64,000 nucleotides of DNA from Archangium lansingense (GTDB lineage: Bacteria > Myxococcota > Myxococcia > Myxococcales > Myxococcaceae): contig NZ_JAPNKA010000001.1 of the NCBI RefSeq assembly GCF_026626635.1, forward strand, positions 8,680,001-8,744,000. The letters are read 5' to 3'. Numbering within the stretch: position 1 is the stretch's first letter; every line of letters starts with the position of its first letter. The position numbers and the translations under genes are program-made. Under the pieces are notes generated by a model. That model was not told the DNA's origin and did not search any database. It worked only from the letters and a program-made list of their open reading frames with translations. Positions 25,701 through 32,278 of this stretch are shown here, piece after piece.

Positions 25701-27301
25701 TTCTCTCGCGGCGCACTCCGGGCGGAGAGGTAGCCGCGCAGCTTGCTGATTCCACTCCCCTCCCCCGCGGGAGAGAAGACCTCCCAATGAAGGAAGGTCG
25801 GCATTCCTCTCTCCACCGCACGGACGAAGCCGATGACTTCTCCGCCCTGCACCGGGAGCAGGGGCTGATCGAAGGTCGCGATGGCTCCGCTCTTGAAGGC
25901 CTCGAGCGCCTCACGCACGTCCTCGGGTGTAGGCCGCGCGACGGCCACCCGCTTGCCATCCTTCCGGAGGGGCATGGGCGCCGGGCGCGCCAGAACCTCG
26001 GCGGTCTCGGCTCCTTCCTGGAGGGGTTTGCTCGCCCAGAAGCTCTGCCCCAGCGTCTGGCCTGAGGGGTCGAGATCCACCACCGAGCCGGAACGCAGGT
26101 TCAACAGGCTCTGGAGCCAGCCAATCTGTCTCGTAGACGTATCAGGGTTGTCGAGCTCCACCGGCGCCAGGTGCATGTACAGCGAGTAGAGCGGAAAGGG
26201 CCGCGCCGGACGCGGAGGAGACCCTTCCATCGGAGCGAGCTCATGGCGGACCAGCACGAAGCCGAGATGACGATCCGCGACGAACTCCTGCAGCATGGGG
26301 TTGTCGCCAGCCTGGCCAGGCCGGACGAAACGCGCGGCGACGACGTAGCCCGGCATCATCACCCGCACGGGCGTGAGCGCACCGGCGGAGTCCGGGTGCA
26401 CATGGATGCCACCGTGCAGCATCTGGTTCTGGCCGAGCGGATAGAAGCCCGAGTCACCCGACTCGTTGTTCTGGTAGTAGCGCAGGGGTGACTCGACCCT
26501 CTCCACGCGCTGGAATGGGAAGAACACCCTGGGCGATGTGGTCGTCGTGAGGACGTACTCGAAGTGCGTCGCGTCGATGGCATCGCCTTCAAAGAAGCCG
26601 CCCCAGCCGAAACCGTACTTGCGGAGGACCGCCACGAGCTCGCGTGGCATGTCGAAGGTCTTGGTGCCCTCCCGGTACTCCGCGCCATTGATGTCGATGG
26701 CCAGACCCCAGGCGTGGGCCGACAGGAAATGCTTCTTCAGGCTGAGGAAGTTCAGATCGTACTCGGCGCATGCCGCCGTGAAGACCTGTTCCCAGGGCCG
26801 CGTATCCCCCGCGTGCTTCTGGCGGTAATACGGCTCGACGACGGCCTGAATCGCCGGCTGGAGACAGAGCTCCGCCCTGGTCCTCGGGCTGTTCGTGTAG
26901 CGCAGGTGGAAGCCTTCGATAGACCGGAGCGCGTACCCGAGTCGCGCGGCCGTTTCGCCGACCTCGCTCAGCGCGGCGGTGACGATGTCCCGGATGGCGA
27001 CATGGACTCGCAGGCGGCTGTTGTTCGCTCCCGCCGCAAAGCCAAAACGGGTGGCGTCAAGGGTGCAGATATTGTTCGCCTCGAAGGTCGGCAAGGCCAC
27101 CTGACCAAAAAGGGCGTCCTTCTCCTCGGTCCCAGGCCCGCTCAGAAGCGGATCGCCATAGTCCCGTTTGAGGTTTTCGATGGTCGTGAACGTGTATTGC
27201 GGAACCGGCTGAGCCCTGGACGGTGCGGCCATGACAATCCCCCCCGGCGAAACGCCCTGAAGCCTGGCCATGACGGCCAGCGCCTGAGTACTCCCCTGCA
27301 C
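22787..27301 (-). CDS. 1504-residue protein with VanY-type M15 peptidase and M23-like domains
   Basis: The N-terminal third contains an M15 D-Ala-D-Ala carboxypeptidase-like domain: zinc motifs SAHAWGLAIDIN (H196, D203) and DATHFEYV (D243, H246). It is followed by an M23/LytM-like region: LHGGIHVHP near 296, YSLYMHLAP near 375, and FLHWEVFSP near 500, where the first His of the usual H-x-H is Phe. The remaining 900 residues are beta-rich repeats with no known enzyme. No signal peptide is visible. The start is unsure: GTG at 27301, ATG at 27271, or ATG at 27232, the last with a G-rich run before it. It heads the three-gene set with the N-acetylmuramidase and the lipoprotein, so the set could attack both peptide and glycan parts of the wall. 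Confidence 0.8.
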   Translation of the reverse strand: MQGSTQALAVMARLQGVSPGGIVMAAPSRAQPVPQYTFTTIENLKRDYGDPLLSGPGTEEKDALFGQVALPTFEANNICTLDATRFGFAAGANNSRLRVHVAIRDIVTAALSEVGETAARLGYALRSIEGFHLRYTNSPRTRAELCLQPAIQAVVEPYYRQKHAGDTRPWEQVFTAACAEYDLNFLSLKKHFLSAHAWGLAIDINGAEYREGTKTFDMPRELVAVLRKYGFGWGGFFEGDAIDATHFEYVLTTTTSPRVFFPFQRVERVESPLRYYQNNESGDSGFYPLGQNQMLHGGIHVHPDSAGALTPVRVMMPGYVVAARFVRPGQAGDNPMLQEFVADRHLGFVLVRHELAPMEGSPPRPARPFPLYSLYMHLAPVELDNPDTSTRQIGWLQSLLNLRSGSVVDLDPSGQTLGQSFWASKPLQEGAETAEVLARPAPMPLRKDGKRVAVARPTPEDVREALEAFKSGAIATFDQPLLPVQGGEVIGFVRAVERGMPTFLHWEVFSPAGEGSGISKLRGYLSARSAPREKFLEVKEEREDNFLDIPDNPAAEGNELKKIFVDPLPPEDRQLFEGVVTRRNYGNALTRVMNAARSFSTQDGDDASTRETDEQSPQRKSHFYFPTKIVLKNTYRYEGPGAPSKLQVRFERNGEAIGRPGEISISSWGPTLEFVVQVPAGADTLILSSEDFFLDENRNHGHEAEYRLNLFWDAVPNRWRNVVLQHLNEWSPKGLEQLLKKLEEKGILEQQFPEAGRTAQQRLETLKKQLRPMTWWNRPKAAGDDFGEVAILGPGSQERSLFAQNPDASRLPAQGNLVDMHPVTALWLIDTLLAENKLSLVKSWAPGSWLHGEDAARARLLTLLYSGDNRLGLKSWAVLIHTGYGSGEQVVFKLSPVSGSGVTQPFTIGSATYEKGVAALGFQPSVWGSWKLEAFKRDGTTAIEAANAPADEPRVQLELARPQLAPRAALKVEPIVARNAPVRYRGTVDFTNNCPVSAQGFVYFKCWQLAPNAAPNPGTAAPEVSVHAIPVTATRVPPARREVNGITIDEQGMVIRARNRATLVVPSFSFQEFDDAARTDPPPGGRGTAPKKIAFKLCERLSTLRGLVPGSTHRLQVRSVAHDGLSLVVRPVPVATGRATPVAANAYRAALDRLAEDSSFSETMGEAPNYDIEIKYTPSDGSGTLTFDFDPKAVFAQLLEGMTVQDGRAVYAKPVLFIPTGGHLWLSEEDRASRQGFVGFNRTEFAGRCGGEDGFLEVESPSLLGPLFKMGAGEITTKMLPDDELCAELELRGNPEMWTNAKPFLFIQAGAQRLESTAVLRAAGAGRRILQGKWKLTTAAAGQRLAGQTVTIGFDLKKPEALDHRLQVAPITVNLTPKLESLEAPVLVGGRVYRLVGRANCVGPDRDLVLECRFTDAAGEPRDTRLERNLRYDRQSSTQGQGTCDDHGNFGVQFNRERVADGRPRRFTWRRVFGNGMVSGVAIGELTVEFNPVTVDAPETTSAH

Positions 27302-27371
27302 TGGGCCGACCGATTTCCGCTTTCGGGCGAACCAGCCCGGCGAGCATAGCAGCAGACAAGGAGCGAGGAGC

Positions 27372-28478
27372 CTACGAACGCTCCGGGCTCATGGCGAGCA
27401 CTCGCTCCGGCTCGAAGGCGGCGGCAATCTCGCTGCGCCCGTGCTCGATGAGTTCCGCCACGGCGCGGCCCGTGAGCGCACTCGTGAGGATGCCCTGCCC
27501 CGCATGCCCGCTGGCGATCAGCACCGCCTTCGTCCCCGGGTAACGGCCGATGAGCGGCTTGCCTCCCGGTGTCACCGAGCGCAGTCCCGCCCATGCCCTC
27601 CCGAAGCGTGCCTCGCGCAGCCTCGGCGCCAGCTTCGCCACCGTGGCCCCCAGGTGCATCAGGCCCGTCGGCGTCACATGACAGGCGAAACCCGCGTCCT
27701 CCTCGGTCGCTCCCACGACGATCTCCCCCGTGCGCCAGGGCGCCAAGTACGTGGGCCCCGACACCACTCGCGTCAGCCTCACCTCCGGGTGGAAGATCGT
27801 CAGCATCTGCCCTCGCAGGGGCTTCACCGGCAGCGGTGGCAGTCCCGCGATTCCTCCCGACCACGCCCCCGCGCACACCACCAGCCGTCCCGCCCGGTGC
27901 GTCTCATTCTCCGTCCGCACCTCCACCCCACCGTCCACCTCGGTCACCGCGCGAGCCCCCTCGCCCAGGCGCACCCGCACGCCCTTCCGATGCAGGTCGT
28001 GCAACAGCGCGTTGAGGTAGGCCTCCGTGTCCACCATGAAGCCTTGCTCGGTCACGAAGGCCCCGAGGATCGGCGTGCCCTCCAGCGCGGGCTCCAGCTC
28101 CACCACGCGCGCTGCGTCCATCCAGGTGCCCAGCCACTCAGGATGGTTCGCCGCCTTCTGCCCGAGCGCATCCCTGCCCTTCGCATCCATCGCCACCCGG
28201 AGCACACCCTGGCCCCGGCGCAGGCTCGGGCCATCACCCAGTGAGGCCAGTTCCTCGGCCAGCACACCGTGTGCCGCCCGCGTGAAGGCGAGCATGTCCG
28301 GGTCATCCAGCAGCCGCACCGAGGGAATCGCCACCCCCGCCGCCGCTCGCGAGCCCTGTCCTCCGGGCTCCACTGGATCCAACACCGTCACCCGCGACCC
28401 CATCGTCGCCAGCCGGCGTGCCACGGACAGGCCCATCACTCCGGCCCCGAGAATGACGACGTCCTGGGAAGTGCTCAT
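27372..28478 (-). CDS. FAD-dependent oxidoreductase of the glycine/D-amino-acid oxidase (DAO) family
   Basis: A 368-residue flavoprotein. The FAD-binding GxGxxG is VVILGAGVMGLSVARRL at residues 7-23, ending in the acidic VTVLD; the C-terminal family block is SGHAGQGILTSALTGRAVAEL. It resembles ThiO/glycine oxidase and related enzymes that oxidise free or peptide-linked amino acids. It starts 3 bp after the stop of a LanB-like gene, so it belongs to that operon. In that setting it may act on an aminoacyl group or released amino-acid-derived product, as flavin oxidases do in some aminoacyl-tRNA-dependent peptide pathways; this is inference. ThiO proper is less likely because no other thiamine gene is near. 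Confidence 0.88.
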   Translation of the reverse strand: MSTSQDVVILGAGVMGLSVARRLATMGSRVTVLDPVEPGGQGSRAAAGVAIPSVRLLDDPDMLAFTRAAHGVLAEELASLGDGPSLRRGQGVLRVAMDAKGRDALGQKAANHPEWLGTWMDAARVVELEPALEGTPILGAFVTEQGFMVDTEAYLNALLHDLHRKGVRVRLGEGARAVTEVDGGVEVRTENETHRAGRLVVCAGAWSGGIAGLPPLPVKPLRGQMLTIFHPEVRLTRVVSGPTYLAPWRTGEIVVGATEEDAGFACHVTPTGLMHLGATVAKLAPRLREARFGRAWAGLRSVTPGGKPLIGRYPGTKAVLIASGHAGQGILTSALTGRAVAELIEHGRSEIAAAFEPERVLAMSPERS

Positions 28479-28481
28479 CGG

Positions 28482-30773
28482 TCAGCCCCGCTCCTCGCTC
28501 CAGCGCACCGCCTGCATCCGCATCTCGCACGTGTAGCGGCCCCGCTCGTCCTTCAGCCAGAGCTGCTCCGGTGCCGGGTACATCTCCTCCACCGAGAGCT
28601 GCTCCGCCCCTCGCGACAGGTACAGCAACAGCTCCAGCGCGAACGGCGACGCCGTGTCGATCAGGTACGGCTTGCGCTCCACCGTGCTGCGCATGAACAC
28701 GAAACGCGGCAAACCGCTCGCCCGGCGCTCGCGCTCCACCGCGAGCAACAGGTCCATCCCGCTCACCTGCGAGAACATGGTGGTGGGCAGCTCCCACCGC
28801 TCCCGCTGGTACACCGCGCCGCCCACGTGGAGCCTCGGCAGGTGCCGGCCCTGGGTGCGCAGCTTCGCGTGCAGCACCTGCGGGTGCGCCAGCGCCGCGA
28901 AAGGCGCGTACGTATTGAAGTCGTCCAGCGGCATGTACAGCGAGAGCCTCTTCCCCTCGCCGTCCATCAGCACCGGCCCCTCGCGCGTGGGCAGCACCTT
29001 CACGTCATGCGGTTTCAGGGCACCCTGCTCCACGTCCAGCACGTCGGAGACCGAGTACACCAGCTTCCGCCCCGGATAGACGTAGAAGCCCTTGTTGCGT
29101 CGGCGGATGGCCAGCCCCACCAGTCCCTTCGCCGCGGGCTCGCGCTCCAGCCACTTCCCCGCCACCGACTCGTAGCGCGCCCGATCCGGGTAGAAGGCGC
29201 TCAGCCAGCTCCACAGCATCAGGTGGTGGTGCACGCGGGCGCACATCACCTCGAAACCGCTCTCTGTTGCCGCGAGGCACACGTCCGGCAGTGCGTAGCG
29301 GCCTCCCGGCTGTGAGGTCCCCAGGAAGTCCTCGGGTAGCGTCCGAGAGCGCGACAGGTCCTCGTCGAGCAGGATCGGCGGCACCGGCGCGAAGCGGCTC
29401 CCCGCCACCTCGTCCGGGCGCAGCCGCACCGCGTACTCGAGGAAGTCCAGCGGGCGCTCCTCCGAGCCCAGTGCATCACGCACCTGTTCGCGGTAGCTGC
29501 GCTGCACCCGGTCCCCGTATGCCGCAGAGAGCCCTAGCGCCCCGGACAGCTTCGCCGCCATCTCCTCGCTGAAGCGCCGTCCCAGCTTCAGCCGGAAGGG
29601 CGAGGACGCCTCCTCGTAGAGGATGAGCCGGTCCGAGTACACCTGCCCCTCGCCTCGCCGCGCGGGCTTGCCCGTGTACTCGGTGAAGCGCGTCTCCAGC
29701 GTCTGCAACAGCTCCCGGCGGCGGGCCAGCCTCGCACCCTCGAACTCGCTGCGCAGACGCTCCAGCTCGTCCAGCCTCGACAGCCAACGCTCCCGGGCCT
29801 CGGACGCGGGCAATGCCGCCACCGCCTCGCGCAGACTCGCGAAGGTGCCGAAGTCATTCGCTACAAAAGGCAGTCCCAGCAGCACCAGCGCCGACTTCAT
29901 CAGCGGCACCACGAGCCGCTCCACCGTCTCCACTGGCTGGCCCAGTGCGCCCGACGCCGCGCCCAGCGTCGGCGCCCCCGGCAGCACCGCGAGCAGTCGC
30001 TCTGCCTCCGGCGACAGCGCCACCTCCAGCTTCAACGGCTCGCAGCTCGCCCGGCCCGCCTCCACCTTGAAGAGCGGGTTGAGCCGCAGCGGCAGGTGCC
30101 GGCGCACCTCGCGCTCCCGAGCCACCGCCCGCGCAAGCTCGGTGATGGCCCAGAAGGTGAGGAAGGTGCGCCGCCGCGTGCTCCCGCTCGGCACTACCTT
30201 CACATCGTCTCCGTCCTCACCGTCGCACTCGCCGTAGGAGATGGGGCCGAAGAAGCTCGTCGTCTCGTTCTTCGCGCAGAAGCGCTGGAGGTACGTGTAG
30301 ACCTGCCGCTCCACCCGCCGCGCATCCGAGTTGTCCGGCCGCTGCTCCCCCTCCAGGTAGCGCGACCAGACGTTCTCGTACATCGCCGGGTTGGAGAAGA
30401 AGACGGCCTCCTGGATGGAGGGCTCCGCCGCCCGCTCGCGCAGCCGTCTCCGCAGATCCTGCCGCTCCTCCGTGTATCGGGCCAACAGCGCCGCGCGGTG
30501 CGAGCGGTAGCGCTCCAGCGCCTGGGCACACTCGGGCCCGTACTTCGCCTTGAGCGACGGCTCCTTGCCCTTCTCCAGCGCCTCACGGGCCACACGGGCC
30601 GAGTCCTCACCCGCGGCGGTGCGCACGGCCTCAACCACCGCCCGCTCGTCCTCGAGCAGCGCTGCCACCTCAGACCTCAGGCCCTCCGAGAAGCCCAGGC
30701 CCTCCAGCCAGTCGAACGGGAAACCCGCGTGCCGAAGTACGAAGACTTCGCCCAGCGTCCAGCGCTCGCTCAT
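28482..30773 (-). CDS. LanB-like protein, glutamylation (Lant_dehydr_N) domain only, copy 1
   Basis: A 763-residue relative of lanthipeptide dehydratases. The block YLQRFCAKNETTSFFGPISY near residue 170 is the hallmark of the aminoacyl-tRNA-binding glutamylation domain (Lant_dehydr_N). The sequence ends with the family block LPRFVFMRSTVERKPYLID...PFALELLLYLSR that closes this domain. There is no SpaB_C-type elimination domain, normally about 250 further residues, nor a separate gene for one here. The ATG at 30773 shares ATGA with the stop of the 502-residue protein; a longer reading to 30956 adds a low-complexity Gly/Arg tail and is rejected. A paralog lies two genes upstream. It could be half of a split dehydratase or a PEARL-like peptide aminoacyl-tRNA ligase. 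Confidence 0.85.
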   Translation of the reverse strand: MSERWTLGEVFVLRHAGFPFDWLEGLGFSEGLRSEVAALLEDERAVVEAVRTAAGEDSARVAREALEKGKEPSLKAKYGPECAQALERYRSHRAALLARYTEERQDLRRRLRERAAEPSIQEAVFFSNPAMYENVWSRYLEGEQRPDNSDARRVERQVYTYLQRFCAKNETTSFFGPISYGECDGEDGDDVKVVPSGSTRRRTFLTFWAITELARAVAREREVRRHLPLRLNPLFKVEAGRASCEPLKLEVALSPEAERLLAVLPGAPTLGAASGALGQPVETVERLVVPLMKSALVLLGLPFVANDFGTFASLREAVAALPASEARERWLSRLDELERLRSEFEGARLARRRELLQTLETRFTEYTGKPARRGEGQVYSDRLILYEEASSPFRLKLGRRFSEEMAAKLSGALGLSAAYGDRVQRSYREQVRDALGSEERPLDFLEYAVRLRPDEVAGSRFAPVPPILLDEDLSRSRTLPEDFLGTSQPGGRYALPDVCLAATESGFEVMCARVHHHLMLWSWLSAFYPDRARYESVAGKWLEREPAAKGLVGLAIRRRNKGFYVYPGRKLVYSVSDVLDVEQGALKPHDVKVLPTREGPVLMDGEGKRLSLYMPLDDFNTYAPFAALAHPQVLHAKLRTQGRHLPRLHVGGAVYQRERWELPTTMFSQVSGMDLLLAVERERRASGLPRFVFMRSTVERKPYLIDTASPFALELLLYLSRGAEQLSVEEMYPAPEQLWLKDERGRYTCEMRMQAVRWSEERG

Positions 30774-32278
30774 GCGTGCACCCTCTCGAGGACCGCGCGG
30801 CCCACCAGCGCCGCTTCCACCTTGCCGCGCTGCGCCTCCGGCAACGCCGCGAAAAGCTCTCCCACCGTCACCGGCTGCTCGGCCCCCGCCACCATCGGCG
30901 CCAGTCGCGCGTCCATGGCCAGCACCCCACCGGTGCGCAGGTTCGCCGCGTACCAAGAGGGCTTCGCCGTGCCGTCCAGTGTCGCTGGCAATTGCACCAG
31001 CGCGCAGTCTCCATCCAACCGGATCCGATCGCCTCCAGGCGCCACAGGGATTGGCGGGTGGAGCGAAGCCCAGGCCACGCGGCCCGGGCTTAGCGGTGCG
31101 CGTTGCAGCAGCCTCCCCGCCAGCGAGGTGAGCAGCTCCGCCAGTCGACCATGGGGCACCGTCCCCGGCGCCTCGAAGGGCACGGTCCGCGCCAGATCCC
31201 GGTCCTCGGGCGGTGAGAGGAAATGCACCGGCATGCCCGCGAAGTCCTCACCCGAACGCCCGCGCGTCCAGTGGAACGTCCTCACTCCCGAAACCCAGTC
31301 AAACACGGGCCGCTGGCCGAGCAACGTGAAGGTCCGCGCGTGCGCGGCCTCATCCACGCCGGGAGCCCCCACCCACCATTCCGCAACCACGCGCGCTCCG
31401 GCGGCATGCAGGCGCTCCACCGCCGCGGCCAGTGGCTCCAGCGGTACGCGGCTCCCATCACTGCCCAGCACTCCGCCCTCATCCACCGAGCAGAAGCCCA
31501 CCACCGCGGTGCGGCAACCGCTCGCCACGAGGGCCTCGGCATCGAGCAACGCCCTCAGCGGCACATGGCCCGCCCAGGGTCCGCCCTCCGCTGGTGGACG
31601 AGCCCCCTCGGAAACCCAGGTGAGCAGCTCCGGCTCCGCCGCGTCCACGGCCGCCACTCTCCAGCGCAGAGGCGCCACGTCCTCGGGGAAGGAGGCTCGC
31701 TGGAAGGCGGGGAGCGCCGCCAGGACCGCGCGGTGGGTGACCGCGAAGGGGCCCGCGACCTCCAGAGGCACCGAGGCCGGACACGCCGCCGCCAGCGCCA
31801 CCGCCGCCGGGAGGTGCAGATCCTTCTCCAGCCACAGCCGCACCCGCTCCGCGCCCGGGAAGTGCTCGGCCGCACGGGCCAGGTCCTCGTCATACAGCGC
31901 GGGCCGCTGGACGATTCTCAGCACGTCGGCCGAGCGCTCGGTGGTGCCACCGTCCAGCTCGATGTCATCGAGCCGCACGTGCACGCCAGACGGCGGGCCG
32001 GAGAGCGCCGTCAGCACCGCGCCGAGGGCACGCAGGGGCCGATGCGCATCCGCCCTCCCCCGCTTCCACAGCACGAGCGCGGCGCGCAGGAGCAGCAGCT
32101 CGCGCATCGTCTGGGGCGTGGCAGGCCCGTGCTCCCGCGTCTCCACTGCTCGCACCAGGGTCTCTGGAGTCAGCACGCGCTGGCAGAAGGCCCGCGCCAC
32201 ATCGAGCACCCGCCAGCCCTCGGGCGCCTCGGGCACGCACGTCACATCACGGTGGGGAGGCAGCACGAGCAGCTTCAT
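30770..32278 (-). CDS. unknown protein between two LanB-like genes (possible degenerate radical-SAM-like barrel)
   Basis: A 502-residue protein without a certain family. Residues 190-330 read like the barrel of radical SAM proteins: a strand-helix pair with GCRTAVVGFCSVDEGG, then AAVERLHAAGARVVAEWWVG and APGVDEAAHARTFTLLG, which echo the usual helix-GIRV-strand-GLPGET pattern. However, no C-x3-C-x2-C cluster motif is present, so it could not bind the canonical iron-sulfur cluster. The last 60 residues (TVGELFAALPEAQRGKVEAA) look like a small winged-helix module. It overlaps both neighbouring LanB-like genes by ATGA junctions (32275-32278 and 30770-30773), so it is surely part of the same operon. 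The start at 32278 (MKLLVLPPHRD) is chosen for that coupling. Confidence 0.7.
   Translation of the reverse strand: MKLLVLPPHRDVTCVPEAPEGWRVLDVARAFCQRVLTPETLVRAVETREHGPATPQTMRELLLLRAALVLWKRGRADAHRPLRALGAVLTALSGPPSGVHVRLDDIELDGGTTERSADVLRIVQRPALYDEDLARAAEHFPGAERVRLWLEKDLHLPAAVALAAACPASVPLEVAGPFAVTHRAVLAALPAFQRASFPEDVAPLRWRVAAVDAAEPELLTWVSEGARPPAEGGPWAGHVPLRALLDAEALVASGCRTAVVGFCSVDEGGVLGSDGSRVPLEPLAAAVERLHAAGARVVAEWWVGAPGVDEAAHARTFTLLGQRPVFDWVSGVRTFHWTRGRSGEDFAGMPVHFLSPPEDRDLARTVPFEAPGTVPHGRLAELLTSLAGRLLQRAPLSPGRVAWASLHPPIPVAPGGDRIRLDGDCALVQLPATLDGTAKPSWYAANLRTGGVLAMDARLAPMVAGAEQPVTVGELFAALPEAQRGKVEAALVGRAVLERVHA

Noticed and set aside
30774..30956. 61-codon N-terminal extension of the first LanB-like protein
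   Set aside because: It is Gly/Arg-rich low complexity inside the preceding gene, while the ATGA overlap at 30773 gives a coupled start aligned with the paralog.
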